Under the pieces are notes generated by a model. That model saw only the letters and a program-made list of their open reading frames with translations. It did no database searches and had not been told where the DNA came from. Shown here piece after piece: positions 43,543-53,225 of a stretch of 64,000 bases of DNA. Both the position numbers and the translations under genes were made by a program. The stretch comes from Paenibacillus foliorum (lineage in GTDB: Bacteria; Bacillota; Bacilli; Paenibacillales; NBRC-103111), in the NCBI RefSeq assembly GCF_013141765.1, contig NZ_WHOD01000017.1, positions 26,349 through 90,348 of the forward strand, given 5' to 3'. Position 1 is the stretch's first letter, and each line of letters opens with the position of its first letter.

Positions 43543-44742
43543 ATGATGAACGAATTTGCTAAGCGTATTCAGCGGCTGCAAGATCGGCTGCAGGAGAAGC
43601 GGATCGATGGCTGTATGATTACGCAAAATGTTGATATTTATTATTTTACAGGCTCCATGCAGACAGGATACTTATTTGTTCCGTCTGCGGGGGAAGCGTT
43701 GTTTTTTGTGCGTCGCAGTGTCGTGAGGGCGCAAGGAGAGGCTGCGGTGAGGGTAGAGCCGTTAGGCTCGTTCCGCAGCTTCGGTGATCGGCTGGCGGAG
43801 GTTTACCGCGCTCTATTCGAGGATGCGGCCTCATCATCGCGCAGGCTTCGGCTCGCCGCTGAGTTTGACGTGCTGCCGGTGCAGCAGCTTCAGCGGCTGG
43901 AGGCGGTTCTGCCTGGAGCCGAATGGGTGGACGGCTCCATGATCATACGCGAGCTGCGGATGATTAAGTCCGCAGCAGAGCTTGCGTGCATTCGAGAAGC
44001 TGCTCGCGTAATCGATCTGGCCTTCGAGGATGCGGTGCAGACTCTTCGCCCGGGCACTACAGAGCTTGAACTGATGAGCCGCATTGAGCTGTTCATCAGG
44101 CGGCAAGGGCATCTTGGGATTATGCGCATGCGCGGATATAATCAGGAGGTCATTACCGGCATGGTGGGAGCGGGCGAAGCCGCTGCGATACCGACTTACT
44201 TCGATGGTCCGGCTGGAGGCCAAGGGCTTAGCGCTGCAAGCCCGCAAAGCGCCGGCCGTAGGCCGATCCAACCCAATGAGCCGATTCTAATCGATATCGG
44301 CTGCTGTATAGAAGGCTACGTTATCGATCAGACGCGAACGGCTGTCATCGGCAATTTGCCAGATGACCTTGTCCGAGCTTACGATACGTCGGAGCAGATC
44401 ATCCGCAGCATAGAAGGACGGCTGCAGCCAGGCGTTGTCTGCGAGCAGCTGTACATGCATTCGCTCCAAATGGCTCATGAAGCAGAACTAAGCGAGCATT
44501 TCATGGGTTACGGCGATGATCAAGTTAAATTTCTTGGGCACGGCATAGGTCTAGAAATTGATGAACTGCCTGTGCTTGCCAAAGGCTTTAGCTACCCGCT
44601 TCAACCGGGTATGGTTATCGCGATAGAGCCTAAGTTCACATTTCCAGGTCGCGGCGTTGTAGGGATCGAAAACAGCTACGTGATAACAGAGAATGGTTTT
44701 GAAAAGCTTACTGTGACTCGTGAAGGTCTGATTCGTCTATAA
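43543..44742 (+). CDS. M24 family Xaa-Pro peptidase
   Basis: A 399-residue metallopeptidase with a creatinase-like N-terminal domain (about residues 1-140) and a pita-bread catalytic domain. Metal ligands are visible: ILIDIGCCIEGYVIDQTRT (two Asp), FLGHGIGLEIDELP (His), IAIEPKFTFPG (Glu) and VVGIENSYVI (Glu). It would cleave X-Pro bonds from small peptides in the cytoplasm. ATG 43543 with AGGAGGG upstream is used; the longer open frame overlaps the esterase gene and is not supported. Residues about 240-255 form an insertion rich in Ser, Gly and Ala. Confidence 0.9.
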   Translation: MMNEFAKRIQRLQDRLQEKRIDGCMITQNVDIYYFTGSMQTGYLFVPSAGEALFFVRRSVVRAQGEAAVRVEPLGSFRSFGDRLAEVYRALFEDAASSSRRLRLAAEFDVLPVQQLQRLEAVLPGAEWVDGSMIIRELRMIKSAAELACIREAARVIDLAFEDAVQTLRPGTTELELMSRIELFIRRQGHLGIMRMRGYNQEVITGMVGAGEAAAIPTYFDGPAGGQGLSAASPQSAGRRPIQPNEPILIDIGCCIEGYVIDQTRTAVIGNLPDDLVRAYDTSEQIIRSIEGRLQPGVVCEQLYMHSLQMAHEAELSEHFMGYGDDQVKFLGHGIGLEIDELPVLAKGFSYPLQPGMVIAIEPKFTFPGRGVVGIENSYVITENGFEKLTVTREGLIRL

Positions 44743-44843
44743 AAGGCTGCTTTTATGAGTGATAGCGTCAGTAAAAAAAGGTTATAATTCAACTAATAGC
44801 GAGAGTTTTGCACAACATCTAAAAGGATCAGAGGTGAAAAGCA

Positions 44844-45101
44844 ATGGCTAAGAAAAGAGTGCAACCGAGTTCCAAACCTGCAGCTGAGGACAAACCAACC
44901 ACTTTGAAGGATCTGTTAAATCCTGAAATCCTGAGCAAGCTAAAGATGCAGGCTGATGAGATGAAGGCAGCTGAGGAAAAACGCAAGGAGGAAATACGTA
45001 ATCAAGCTGCTGAACTTCGCAAGGCGGAACAGAAGCGTCTGGATAATGATTTCGGGCATCTGCTTGAAAAAAGTGGGATGGACTGGAAAAATTACAAATA
45101 G
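44844..45101 (+). CDS. YqkE/DUF3886-like small charged protein
   Basis: An 85-residue, highly charged helical protein. TLKDLLNPEILSKLKMQADE followed by a Lys/Glu-rich helix and the closing NDFGHLLEKSGMDWKNYK match the YqkE family of Bacillus. The function is unknown and the protein is probably cytoplasmic. AGAGGTG precedes the ATG, and a terminator follows at 45125-45155. Confidence 0.85.
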   Translation: MAKKRVQPSSKPAAEDKPTTLKDLLNPEILSKLKMQADEMKAAEEKRKEEIRNQAAELRKAEQKRLDNDFGHLLEKSGMDWKNYK

Positions 45102-45124
45102 TCTGCGTAGAAAAAGACAAAAAG

Positions 45125-45155
45125 AGACCCACCAGCAACGGGCTGAGTGGGTCTT
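45125..45155 (+). terminator. Intrinsic terminator
   Basis: AGACCCAC pairs with GTGGGTCT, preceded by AAAAAGAC and followed by a short T-rich stretch, 23 bp after the YqkE-like gene. Confidence 0.75.
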
Positions 45156-45297
45156 CAATATATATATATCAAAAAAGGGGTCATAATTAGTATAACCGTC
45201 TTTCATTAAGATAAGATGTGTACAACATTTCATTTATATTACAATCTTAGTTTCACGGTTAAATAATTATTTCATTTCCCAAAAACTTGAAGGTATT

Positions 45298-45311
45298 TGT
45301 AAGCGTTTTAT
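45298..45311 (+). promoter_or_regulatory. Weak cre-like site before the beta-propeller gene
   Basis: TGTAAGCGTTTTAT matches the cre consensus at 12 of 14 positions; the last two bases differ. It lies 45 bp before the start codon. It may bind CcpA weakly or not at all. Confidence 0.3.
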
Positions 45312-45355
45312 CGAATTGATTTCATGAATAACATTTACGAGGGGGATGGCATGGT

Positions 45356-46996
45356 ATGCGGAAAAAAGTAGTGGTTTCATTAGCGGTGGCATTGGCTTAT
45401 CTAGGTTCGTTAACCTCATCCGCAATGGCGGCTGATGCAGTTAAATCGGACTTAAAAGTATTGCTGAGTGGTAAAGCGGCAGATTTCTCGGATCATGCAT
45501 ACTTGGTAGACAACAGCTTGTATGCCCCATATGAACTAATTGCAAAAGCTGTGGGAGCTGAAGCCAAATGGGATGCGATGACCAAGACACTTACCTTGAG
45601 CAAGGATGGTAATACTATTCAGCTTACGGCTGATACTGCTGAGCAGAAAGTCAATGGGCTAGCTGTGGTCACAGGAACACCACTCCAGGTCATTAATGGC
45701 AACGCCTATGTCCCAGTCCGCCTTGTATATGAAACTTTCGGCAATCAGATAAGCTATGATTCCCAAATAAGAACAGTAAGCCTAGCTACCTACGCACAGC
45801 CCGGTTTTAAAGTTTTTGGCGTTGGGGAGCAGCAATATGTGACCGGCAGCGAGCTTCGAGCTTCTGTCGTTACATTGAATCAAAGCTTAAAGGATTATAC
45901 GCAGAATAAAGAACCCAAGAAAGGTGAAGGTCATATTCATGCAGCACTGGATGCAGATCCTCTTGGAGAGTCGGCGTTACAAATAACTAAGGGCGAGCCT
46001 GTTATATTTAAAAACCTGAAGCCAGGAGAGCACACCCTGAATGTCCAATTGGTAGGAAATGATCACAAGGCGATTCAGCCTGAAGTGAAGCAAGCTATCA
46101 AGTTCCGATCGGTAGGTGCGTCTATTCTGACGGACCTAGACCCTGAGAAAGGGACAGGGATGCGGATCGAAGGGGTGACGGGGGACAAGCAAGGCAGATT
46201 GTACACCATAGACATGGATTCCAAACAATTATTTCGCATCGCTCCTGAAACAGGAAAAGCGGAAGTGTTGACGGTTTTACCTCGATCGGCCACAGGTATG
46301 GTTTTCGATAGTAAAGGTAATTTATATATGGCAAGCGGTGGTGGTCAAGGTGTAGATGGTGTCGTATTGCGTGTGCCGGCAAAAGCATTAGAGGGTGGAG
46401 CTTTTGATTCAAGCTTGGTAGAAACATTCGTTAGCGGCACTAATGGCGCTAATGGTCTGGTATTTGATGCATCAGGGAATCTGTACGTCAGCGGTGGTGC
46501 AACCGGCAATGTTTATGTCGTGAAGCCTAATGGTGAAAGCAAGGTATGGGCCAGCGGCATTGCAGCAGAGCGTAAGGAGCAGCTAATTACAGTGAATGGA
46601 CTAGACTTTGGTAAAGATGGACTTCTGTACATTGCCAATACTAGCTCAGGCGAGATCCACCGGGTTAAAGTAAATGCTGACGGTTCGTTCGGTAAGGTGG
46701 AGAGGGTCGCCAAGGACCCATTGTTGTATGGAGCGGATGGTATTATGTTTGGTCCGGATGGAGACCTTTATGTTTGTGCCAATGAGCGCAACGCGATTGT
46801 TAAAGTAACGATAAATGGTAAGGTAACTGAGGTAGCAGCGAATGACAATAAAGGAATACTTGAGTTTCCGGCAAGCCTGCACTTTGTAGGAAATACCCTA
46901 TACATCAGCAACTTTGATGTGCAGCGGGGGGCGAATAATCCGAATGCTCCGGGAATTGGTGCTTCTATTGTTAAGCTTGAATTAGGCGGTAAATAA
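45356..46996 (+). CDS. Exported protein: copper-amine-oxidase N-terminal-like domain plus SMP-30/NHL beta-propeller
   Basis: A 546-residue secreted protein. Residues 1-25 are a signal peptide ending AMAA. Residues about 30-145 match the Cu_amine_oxidN1 stalk domain common in Paenibacillus (VDNSLYAPYELIAKAVGAEA, GNAYVPVRLVYETFGNQI). A middle segment (about 150-255) has GEGHIHAALDADP and is not recognised. From about 265 a six-bladed propeller repeats the pattern G-x-LY-x-x-[DN] (KQGRLYTIDMD, KGNLYMASGG, SGNLYVSGG, DGLLYIANT, DGDLYVCAN, GNTLYISNF). Such propellers are lactonase or binding folds; no function can be assigned. A cre-like site lies 45 bp upstream. Confidence 0.8.
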   Translation: MRKKVVVSLAVALAYLGSLTSSAMAADAVKSDLKVLLSGKAADFSDHAYLVDNSLYAPYELIAKAVGAEAKWDAMTKTLTLSKDGNTIQLTADTAEQKVNGLAVVTGTPLQVINGNAYVPVRLVYETFGNQISYDSQIRTVSLATYAQPGFKVFGVGEQQYVTGSELRASVVTLNQSLKDYTQNKEPKKGEGHIHAALDADPLGESALQITKGEPVIFKNLKPGEHTLNVQLVGNDHKAIQPEVKQAIKFRSVGASILTDLDPEKGTGMRIEGVTGDKQGRLYTIDMDSKQLFRIAPETGKAEVLTVLPRSATGMVFDSKGNLYMASGGGQGVDGVVLRVPAKALEGGAFDSSLVETFVSGTNGANGLVFDASGNLYVSGGATGNVYVVKPNGESKVWASGIAAERKEQLITVNGLDFGKDGLLYIANTSSGEIHRVKVNADGSFGKVERVAKDPLLYGADGIMFGPDGDLYVCANERNAIVKVTINGKVTEVAANDNKGILEFPASLHFVGNTLYISNFDVQRGANNPNAPGIGASIVKLELGGK

Positions 46997-47015
46997 TTTA
47001 ATAAATCGAATTTGC

Positions 47016-47045
47016 GGGCATCGGCAGAAAAGCCGGTGCCTTGCT
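47016..47045 (+). terminator. Probable terminator after the beta-propeller gene
   Basis: GGCATCGGC pairs with GCCGGTGCC around AGAAAA, followed by TTGCTT. The T-run is weak. Confidence 0.5.
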
Positions 47046-47117
47046 TCGTGTTAGGGGATTTGAAGTGCAACTGTAACTATGATTTGCCTCGTCCACAATG
47101 CTTGCCTTCTTTCCCCA

Positions 47118-48233
47118 TCAACCTCCTTCAGGAATGATTCCTACTCTTTCAAGCAGCCACCAAAAGGCGCGGATAAAAATGAGCACGGAGCCTACTATAA
47201 CAATGGTTCGGCGCCACCTTCCTCTTTGCAGCCATAACAACAAGGGAAGCACCGCAAATACCACTGCTAACTGACCGATCTCAACTCCAAGATTAAATGT
47301 CAGCAGCGAACTGACGAAATAGGATTTAGGCAGCCCGATTTCCTCCAATGCGCCGGCAAAGCCCAGTCCATGGACAAGCCCAAAAACAAATGTCAGCACC
47401 CAACGCATAGCGTATTTGCCAGATATGATATTTTCCACAGCCACATAGCAGATCGACAAGGCAATAGCAGATTCAATCCAGACCGGATTTAGGCTTACAT
47501 ATCCAAGGGAAGCGAGCAGAAGAGTGATACTGTGCGCCACGGTAAATGCCGTTATGATCTTCACAATATCCCGATACCCTGCGGCTACCAAAATTAGCGA
47601 TAATAAAAATAATAAATGATCAAAGCCGAGTAAGATATGCTCTACGCCAAGCAGGAAATATTTCCACAGAACCGCAGCCTGCGAAGAGGGCTGTAGCGCT
47701 TCGTAGTGATACGAGCGGTGCATGCTGTCAAAGATCGTCTGGTCCACATCCTTGCCGTCCAAAATGAGGGCAAAGTTGAGATGATTCGGATCCTCATTGT
47801 CAAAAAGCATTCCATACTCAATAGTAAATCCGGAAATAGACTTTTTGCTTGTATAATTAAGCAGAAAGGTAATGCCGTTAATGGACTCCTTATCGGTTTT
47901 CTTCAAGGAACGGAAGCTGAAATCCATGGGCTCGAGATCCTGCAGGAGGCGAATTTTAGTTCTAATATCATTTTCCAGATCTGCTTTATGTAAGTCGATT
48001 TCTTCTAAAGAAAGGGAACCATCATGATTTTCATCATACTTCTGTAGGCTGAACTCAGGGATAAACAGCTCATATTCAACGCTATTTGGCATCACTGTCA
48101 GCTGTGAATAACCGTTATTTAAAGGATGAGCATAAGCGGCTTGTCTATCATTGCTTAAGGCTAAAAAAGATGCTAGAATTAGTAGAATTATAACCCATTT
48201 TATTTGAGAGCAGACTCTCATAGCTCTGTTCAT
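47118..48233 (-). CDS. HupE/UreJ_2-family membrane protein with an EF-hand
   Basis: A 371-residue protein. A signal peptide (about residues 1-36, ending AYAHP) is followed by an external domain that includes a canonical EF-hand loop, DENHDGSLSLEE. The C-terminal half has about six helices with GVEHILLGFDHLLFLLSLIL, AFTVAHSITLLLASLGYVSL and GLVHGLGFAGALEEIG, the His-rich marks of HupE/UreJ-type metal permeases or accessory proteins. Metal transport is the likely role; the metal is unknown. The start is uncertain: ATG 48233 has AGAGGTGG but only three bases of spacing, and the frame is open to an ATG-type start at 48287. Confidence 0.8.
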   Translation of the reverse strand: MNRAMRVCSQIKWVIILLILASFLALSNDRQAAYAHPLNNGYSQLTVMPNSVEYELFIPEFSLQKYDENHDGSLSLEEIDLHKADLENDIRTKIRLLQDLEPMDFSFRSLKKTDKESINGITFLLNYTSKKSISGFTIEYGMLFDNEDPNHLNFALILDGKDVDQTIFDSMHRSYHYEALQPSSQAAVLWKYFLLGVEHILLGFDHLLFLLSLILVAAGYRDIVKIITAFTVAHSITLLLASLGYVSLNPVWIESAIALSICYVAVENIISGKYAMRWVLTFVFGLVHGLGFAGALEEIGLPKSYFVSSLLTFNLGVEIGQLAVVFAVLPLLLWLQRGRWRRTIVIVGSVLIFIRAFWWLLERVGIIPEGG

Positions 48234-48337
48234 TAGCCACCTCTGCATGTTGTTACTTATTGTCATTGCTAAGTTCATAATAATCAAATTCGTGCAGGAG
48301 TCAAACTCTGTGCGTTAGTATTGAGGAGGAATGGTAT

Positions 48338-48718
48338 ATGCTGCGTTTGGGACAAAAGGTATATATCGTAGCAGATAGCTTCGAGCAAAATTTGCCCGTC
48401 GGTGATTATGGTTATATAATCGCTTACGACCGCAATTCGGATAATGTATTTGATTATGTTGTTAGAGTTCCTAAGATAAATAAGCATTTTTTTGTACCTA
48501 CATTGGATATTGAACTAGAGGAAGTGCTGGTTCAGCAGGAAGTAGACAGACTGGAGCGCGAGTCGTTGATAGATTTTGCGTTGGCTACTCGTAACGAGGA
48601 GTTATTCCGCCGAATTATGAATGGGGAAGAAACGGAAGCTGAGAGCGTAGAAACCGTCAAGGAAACGCAGTCCCAGGCTGATTTTATTAAGCAGGTCAAT
48701 CTTAAAGCGTGGATATAA
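48338..48718 (+). CDS. IDEAL-domain protein
   Basis: A 126-residue cytoplasmic protein. Residues about 1-65 form a small beta-rich domain (LRLGQKVYIVADSFE ... VVRVPKINKHFFVPTLDIEL). Residues about 70-100 contain RLERESLIDFALATRNEELF, an IDEAL motif, seen in short Bacillota proteins of unclear role. GAGGAGGAATGG precedes the ATG. It stands alone, between a divergent metal-transport-like gene and a convergent small gene. Confidence 0.75.
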   Translation: MLRLGQKVYIVADSFEQNLPVGDYGYIIAYDRNSDNVFDYVVRVPKINKHFFVPTLDIELEEVLVQQEVDRLERESLIDFALATRNEELFRRIMNGEETEAESVETVKETQSQADFIKQVNLKAWI

Positions 48719-48817
48719 TTGAAGCGAATGCTGCAGCAGCTTTAGGCGGGTGGGTAATTGAACCCCGCAGAAACGCTGTTTTTTTGTGCGTTGACCAGAA
48801 ACAACGGTACGATGCCT

Positions 48818-48991
48818 TTATTTGTTAAATAAGCCTTTAAACCATCCTTTCTTTTTTCTGTGGCGCATTGAACGAGGTGGGTAAGCAGTGTTAAGCGGTT
48901 TTTTTGAATCGACCATATTGTCCGTGGTATCCTCATTGGAGAGAAGCATCTTAAGTTCTTCATCTGACAGAATGTTATGGTTATTTAACAA
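48818..48991 (-). CDS. Small basic-tailed protein (57 residues) of unknown function
   Basis: On the minus strand a TTG start (48989-48991) with AGGTGA six bases upstream opens 57 codons to TAA at 48818-48820. The N-terminal half is acidic (ILSDEELKMLLSNEDTTDNM), and the last 15 residues are strongly basic with aromatic and hydrophobic spacing (RHRKKKGWFKGLFNK), like an amphipathic membrane- or nucleic-acid-binding tail. A TATAAT is present on the minus strand at 49029-49034, about 38 bp before the start. I do not recognise the family. An overlapping ORF in another frame of the same strand is weaker. Confidence 0.6.
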   Translation of the reverse strand: MLNNHNILSDEELKMLLSNEDTTDNMVDSKKPLNTAYPPRSMRHRKKKGWFKGLFNK

Positions 48992-49176
48992 AGCCGCTCA
49001 CCTCAGATATTTAGTTATTGCTTGTACTATTATACCAAAATTTGTTTATTAAAAGAATAAAGTTTAAGGCAAGGCACTGATAGTAGTTCTAATTATTTTT
49101 CAATTTTTTCCTCGTAAATATTTCGTTTATCGGTGCTCTCTCCAAATAGATGAAACAGGTTGCACCCTTGAAATCA

Positions 49177-49205
49177 TTGAGTTCAAATTCTATCTGGTCT
49201 ATAAT
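49177..49205 (+). promoter_or_regulatory. SigA-type promoter of gatCAB
   Basis: TTGAGT (49177-49182), a 17-bp spacer and TATAAT (49200-49205) form a near-consensus promoter 68 bp before the gatC start. The upstream 49000-49176 stretch is A/T-rich with no other feature. Confidence 0.8.
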
Positions 49206-49273
49206 AAGAAGATGAATTTTCGGCTATGATGTCGAAGTATGCTAAAGATAGTTATGAAGGCGGGGGGCAGTCG

Positions 49274-49561
49274 ATGAGTATTACAATTAAGGACGTAGAG
49301 CATGTAGCCAATTTGGCCAGACTTGAACTAAGTGAACAGGAGAAGCATAAGTTCACCGAACAGATGAATGCTATTTTAAAATATGCGGAGAAACTGAACG
49401 AGCTGGACACAGACCATGTGGAGCCGACAAGTCACCCGGTGCCTCTTGTTAACGTAATGCGCGAGGATGTAACCAAACCATCCTTGTCAATTGAACAAGT
49501 AATGTTGAACGCACCGGACGAAGAGGATGGACAAATCAAGGTGCCGGCTGTTCTGGAATAA
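49274..49561 (+). CDS. gatC: Asp-tRNA(Asn)/Glu-tRNA(Gln) amidotransferase subunit GatC
   Basis: A 95-residue subunit that wraps between GatA and GatB and stabilises the amidotransferase that converts Glu-tRNA(Gln) to Gln-tRNA(Gln). ITIKDVEHVANLARLELSEQ and LDTDHVEPTSHPVPLVNVMR are the family blocks. ATG 49274 is chosen (GGGGGG six bases upstream); the open frame extends to 49226 without a good site. It is the first gene of gatCAB, in the standard Bacillus order. Confidence 0.97.
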   Translation: MSITIKDVEHVANLARLELSEQEKHKFTEQMNAILKYAEKLNELDTDHVEPTSHPVPLVNVMREDVTKPSLSIEQVMLNAPDEEDGQIKVPAVLE

Positions 49562-49620
49562 ATACGTGGACTTAGCGGTACTGCACAGCACTGTACGATA
49601 TTTGAAGGGAGGACGCTGTT

Positions 49621-51081
49621 TTGTCTTTATTTGATCTGAAATTACAAGAAATACATAACCGGCTGAAGGCCAAAGAAATTACCGTCTCCGACTTGGTGAG
49701 TGAATCCTATGGACGAATCGGTCAGGTCGACGGCAAAGTTAAAGCGTTCCTGACGCTTGATGAGGAAAATGCCCGCGCGGCAGCCAAATTGCTGGATGAG
49801 AAGCTTGGATTAAGTGATTCGAATGGGCTGCTGTTCGGTTTGCCAATCGGGATCAAGGACAACATCGTGACCGAAGGCGTTACAACAACATGCGCGAGCC
49901 AGTTTCTGCGCAACTTTAACCCCGTATACGATGCTACTGTCGTAACCAAACTGAAAGAAGCGCAAGCCGTTTCCATTGGCAAATTAAATATGGACGAGTT
50001 TGCGATGGGGGGCTCCAATGAGAACTCCAGCTTTCATACCACGTACAATCCGTGGAATTTGGAGCATGTTCCGGGAGGCTCAAGCGGAGGCTCCGCTGCA
50101 GCTGTTGCTGCGGGAGAAGTCTATTTCTCGCTTGGCTCTGACACTGGTGGTTCCATTCGTCAACCTGCAGCCTATTGCGGCATCGTGGGCTTGAAGCCGA
50201 CGTACGGCCTTGTATCACGCTTTGGCTTGGTTGCTTTTGCTTCCTCCTTGGATCAAATCGGTCCATTGACCAAGAATGTCGAGGATAGCGCTTATTTGCT
50301 GCAAGCTATAGCTGGTTACGATCCTAAAGATTCCACCTCGGCTAAAGTGGACATTCCAGACTACCTAAGCGCGTTAAGCGGCGATGTCAAAGGCTTGCGG
50401 ATCGCTTTGCCTAAGGAATACATGGGCGAAGGTATCGATCCTCAGGTCCGTGAGGCGGTACAGTCTGCACTCAAAGTGTTTGAAGGTCTGGGAGCAGTGG
50501 TTGAAGAGGTGTCCCTGCCGCATTCTGAGTATGCGGTTGCCACCTATTATTTGCTTGCATCCTCGGAGGCTTCCTCCAATTTGGCTCGCTTTGACGGCGT
50601 CCGTTATGGTGTCCGCGCAGAGAACCCGAGAAACCTTTTGGAGTTGTATCACAAGTCACGCAGTGAAGGCTTTGGTCCGGAAGTGAAGCGCCGTATTATG
50701 CTTGGAACTTATGCGTTAAGCTCGGGCTATTACGATGCATACTATTTGAAAGCACAAAAGGTGCGTACCTTGATCAAGCAGGACTTTGATAACGTATTTG
50801 AAAAGTATGACGTCATCATCGGGCCAACGGCTCCTACTACTGCTTTCAAGGTAGGCTCTCAAGTGGACAATCCATTAACGATGTATTTAAACGATATTAT
50901 GACCATTCCTGTGAACCTTGCAGGTGTTCCGGCTATCAGTATTCCATGCGGTTTTGTGGAAGGCTTGCCGGTCGGTTTACAAATCATAGGCAAGGCTCTT
51001 GATGAATCAACCATTTTACGTGTTGCCCATGCTTTTGAGCAGAACACGGATTTCCATAAGCAGCGCCCTGCATTAGATTAG
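49621..51081 (+). CDS. gatA: Asp/Glu-tRNA amidotransferase subunit GatA
   Basis: A 486-residue amidase-signature enzyme that releases ammonia from glutamine and passes it to GatB. The catalytic Ser-cisSer-Lys set is visible in GLPIGIKDN (Lys), [16 protein letters not shown] (cis-Ser) and [14 protein letters not shown] (nucleophile Ser). The start is TTG 49621 behind GGGAGGAC. It is encoded 59 bp after gatC and 26 bp before gatB. Confidence 0.97.
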   Translation: MSLFDLKLQEIHNRLKAKEITVSDLVSESYGRIGQVDGKVKAFLTLDEENARAAAKLLDEKLGLSDSNGLLFGLPIGIKDNIVTEGVTTTCASQFLRNFNPVYDATVVTKLKEAQAVSIGKLNMDEFAMGGSNENSSFHTTYNPWNLEHVPGGSSGGSAAAVAAGEVYFSLGSDTGGSIRQPAAYCGIVGLKPTYGLVSRFGLVAFASSLDQIGPLTKNVEDSAYLLQAIAGYDPKDSTSAKVDIPDYLSALSGDVKGLRIALPKEYMGEGIDPQVREAVQSALKVFEGLGAVVEEVSLPHSEYAVATYYLLASSEASSNLARFDGVRYGVRAENPRNLLELYHKSRSEGFGPEVKRRIMLGTYALSSGYYDAYYLKAQKVRTLIKQDFDNVFEKYDVIIGPTAPTTAFKVGSQVDNPLTMYLNDIMTIPVNLAGVPAISIPCGFVEGLPVGLQIIGKALDESTILRVAHAFEQNTDFHKQRPALD

Positions 51082-51107
51082 AAGAGCTGGAAAGGAGCAA
51101 ATCCCCT

Positions 51108-52553
51108 ATGTCGGTAACAGAAACAAAATACGAAACGGTTATTGGGCTGGAGGTTCACGTTGAACTGCACACCCAATCCAAAATTTTTTGCGGCTGCTCC
51201 ACACAGTTCGGAGCACCGCCTAATACCCATACATGTCCGGTTTGCCTCGGCCATCCGGGCGTACTCCCAGTGCTTAACAAGCAGGCGGTTGAATACGCGA
51301 TGAAAGCGGCAATGGCGCTTAACTGCAAGATTGCAACGGACAGCAAGTTTGATCGGAAAAATTATTTTTATCCGGATTCACCGAAAGCTTATCAAATTTC
51401 CCAGTATGACAAGCCGGTTGGTGAGCATGGCTGGATTGAAATTGAAGTGAACGGCGAAACCAAACGTATCGGTGTTACTCGTGTGCATCTTGAAGAGGAT
51501 GCTGGTAAGCTGACTCATGTTGATGGAGGCTATGCAACTCTTGCTGACTATAACCGTGTAGGTACTCCTCTAATTGAGATCGTTTCCGAACCGGATTTGC
51601 GCTCCCCAGAGGAAGCACGCGCATACTTGGAGAAGCTCAAGGCGATCATGCAGTATTGTGATGTATCCGATGTGAAGATGGAGGAAGGCTCGCTGCGCTG
51701 CGACGCCAACGTCAGTATCCGCCCATACGGACAGAAGGAATTCGGTACCCGTGCTGAGCTGAAGAACATGAACTCCTTCCGCGGTGTGCAAAAGGGACTT
51801 GAATATGAGGAATGGCGTCAAGCCGATGTACTGGACAACGGCGGTAAGGTCGTGCAAGAAACTCGGCGTTGGGATGAAGCCCAAGGAAAGACGATCATGA
51901 TGCGTAGTAAGGAAGAGGCGCATGATTATCGTTATTTCCCGGACCCGGATCTGGTGCGTCTATACATTGACGACGAGTGGAAGGTGCGTGTGAAAGCAAG
52001 TATCCCTGAGCTTCCGGATGCGCGTAAGAAACGTTATGTAGCTGAATACAGTCTGCCAGGGTATGATGCCGAAGTCATTACGTCTTCGATCAAGTTGGCT
52101 GACTTCTTCGAGGAGAGCTTGAACTATACTAAGGATGCCAAAGCTGTATCCAACTGGATTATGGGCGATTTGCTGGGTTTCTTGAACGCTAACAACCAGG
52201 AGCTGGAGCAGGTTCAGATTACAGGAAAAGGCCTTGGCGAAATGATCGGTTTAATTGAGAAAGGTACTATCAGCAGCAAAATTGCCAAAACCGTGTTCAA
52301 AGCAATGCTCGAAACCGGTAAGGGACCGCTAACGATCGTTGAAGAGCAAGGGCTTGTACAAATTAGTGATGAGGGAGCGATTAAGGCTGTAGTTGAGCAG
52401 ATTGTTGCCAATAACCCGCAGTCTGTCGTTGACTTCAAAGCTGGTAAAGACAAAGCTGTAGGCTTCTTGGTAGGCCAAGTCATGAAAGAGACTAAAGGTA
52501 AAGCCAATCCTGGATTGGTTAACAAGTTAATCATGGACTGCTTGAATCAATAG
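51108..52553 (+). CDS. gatB: Asp/Glu-tRNA amidotransferase subunit GatB
   Basis: A 481-residue kinase-transamidase subunit that activates the misacylated tRNA with [40 protein letters not shown] and [17 protein letters not shown] with the zinc-binding cysteines are family hallmarks. The C-terminal YqeY-like tail ([20 protein letters not shown]) recognises tRNA. GGAAAGGAG precedes the ATG. The operon ends at a terminator at 52566-52610. Confidence 0.97.
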   Translation: MSVTETKYETVIGLEVHVELHTQSKIFCGCSTQFGAPPNTHTCPVCLGHPGVLPVLNKQAVEYAMKAAMALNCKIATDSKFDRKNYFYPDSPKAYQISQYDKPVGEHGWIEIEVNGETKRIGVTRVHLEEDAGKLTHVDGGYATLADYNRVGTPLIEIVSEPDLRSPEEARAYLEKLKAIMQYCDVSDVKMEEGSLRCDANVSIRPYGQKEFGTRAELKNMNSFRGVQKGLEYEEWRQADVLDNGGKVVQETRRWDEAQGKTIMMRSKEEAHDYRYFPDPDLVRLYIDDEWKVRVKASIPELPDARKKRYVAEYSLPGYDAEVITSSIKLADFFEESLNYTKDAKAVSNWIMGDLLGFLNANNQELEQVQITGKGLGEMIGLIEKGTISSKIAKTVFKAMLETGKGPLTIVEEQGLVQISDEGAIKAVVEQIVANNPQSVVDFKAGKDKAVGFLVGQVMKETKGKANPGLVNKLIMDCLNQ

Positions 52554-52565
52554 CAGCAGAGCAGC

Positions 52566-52610
52566 ATAACAAACAGCCTTCTACCGAATACGTGGAAGGC
52601 TGTTTGTTAT
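52566..52610 (+). terminator. Intrinsic terminator of gatCAB
   Basis: ATAACAAACAGCCTTC pairs perfectly with GAAGGCTGTTTGTTAT over 16 bp around a 13-base loop. Confidence 0.85.
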
Positions 52611-52754
52611 GCGGTTCTCCCAAAAGAAATGAACGAAATATTTCATGAAGAATCTATTTTGGGATAAATTTGAAACAGGGAGTAGATTGTGATAGAACGC
52701 TGTTGTATACTTTGGCTAATCGGCTTCTAGCTAATGCGCATGAGGGGGACCTCT

Positions 52755-53225
52755 ATGATTCGCCAAATTGATTTAAACGATAACTCTCAAGTGCTGGACT
52801 TGCTTATGCTGCAGCAGCTGTCCTACCGCATTGAGGCTAAGCTAATAGGCTTCAAGGAAATTCCGCCATTATGGGATTCGCCCAAGACGCTGCGCGATTC
52901 TGGGGAATTGTTTTTCGGCTATTATGAGGATGACCGATTGGCTGGTAGCGTATCCGTTAAGCAATCGCCCAAGGAATTGACCATTTGCCGGATGATGGTC
53001 CACTCATCGTACTTTCGCCGCGGTGTAGCAAGCAGCTTGCTCAAATTTGCTGAAGCTCTAGCCATTCCGGGAATGCTGATTAAAGTATCGACAGGAACTA
53101 AGAACGAGCCGGCAGTTAACTTGTACCGCAAATACGGCTATCAGCCCGATCAAACCATGGATATTGCAAAAGGGATAACGCTCACGATATTTACGAAGGT
53201 AGCTCCCCAGTCTGATAATCTGTAA
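52755..53225 (+). CDS. GNAT family N-acetyltransferase
   Basis: A 156-residue GNAT acetyltransferase. The core ICRMMVHSSYFRRGVASSLL gives the acetyl-CoA-binding motif (family RxxGxG/A; here RRGVAS), and the C-terminal TKNEPAVNLYRKYGYQPDQT is the usual motif B. The acceptor is unknown. ATG 52755 is preferred (GAGGGGG six bases upstream) over the longer frame at 52734. Its last 35 bases overlap the 3' end of the convergent gene. Confidence 0.9.
   Translation: MIRQIDLNDNSQVLDLLMLQQLSYRIEAKLIGFKEIPPLWDSPKTLRDSGELFFGYYEDDRLAGSVSVKQSPKELTICRMMVHSSYFRRGVASSLLKFAEALAIPGMLIKVSTGTKNEPAVNLYRKYGYQPDQTMDIAKGITLTIFTKVAPQSDNL

Noticed and set aside
48742..48963. 73-codon minus-strand ORF overlapping the small protein gene
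   Set aside because: It has no ribosome-binding site, and its composition is less protein-like than that of the overlapping 57-codon frame.
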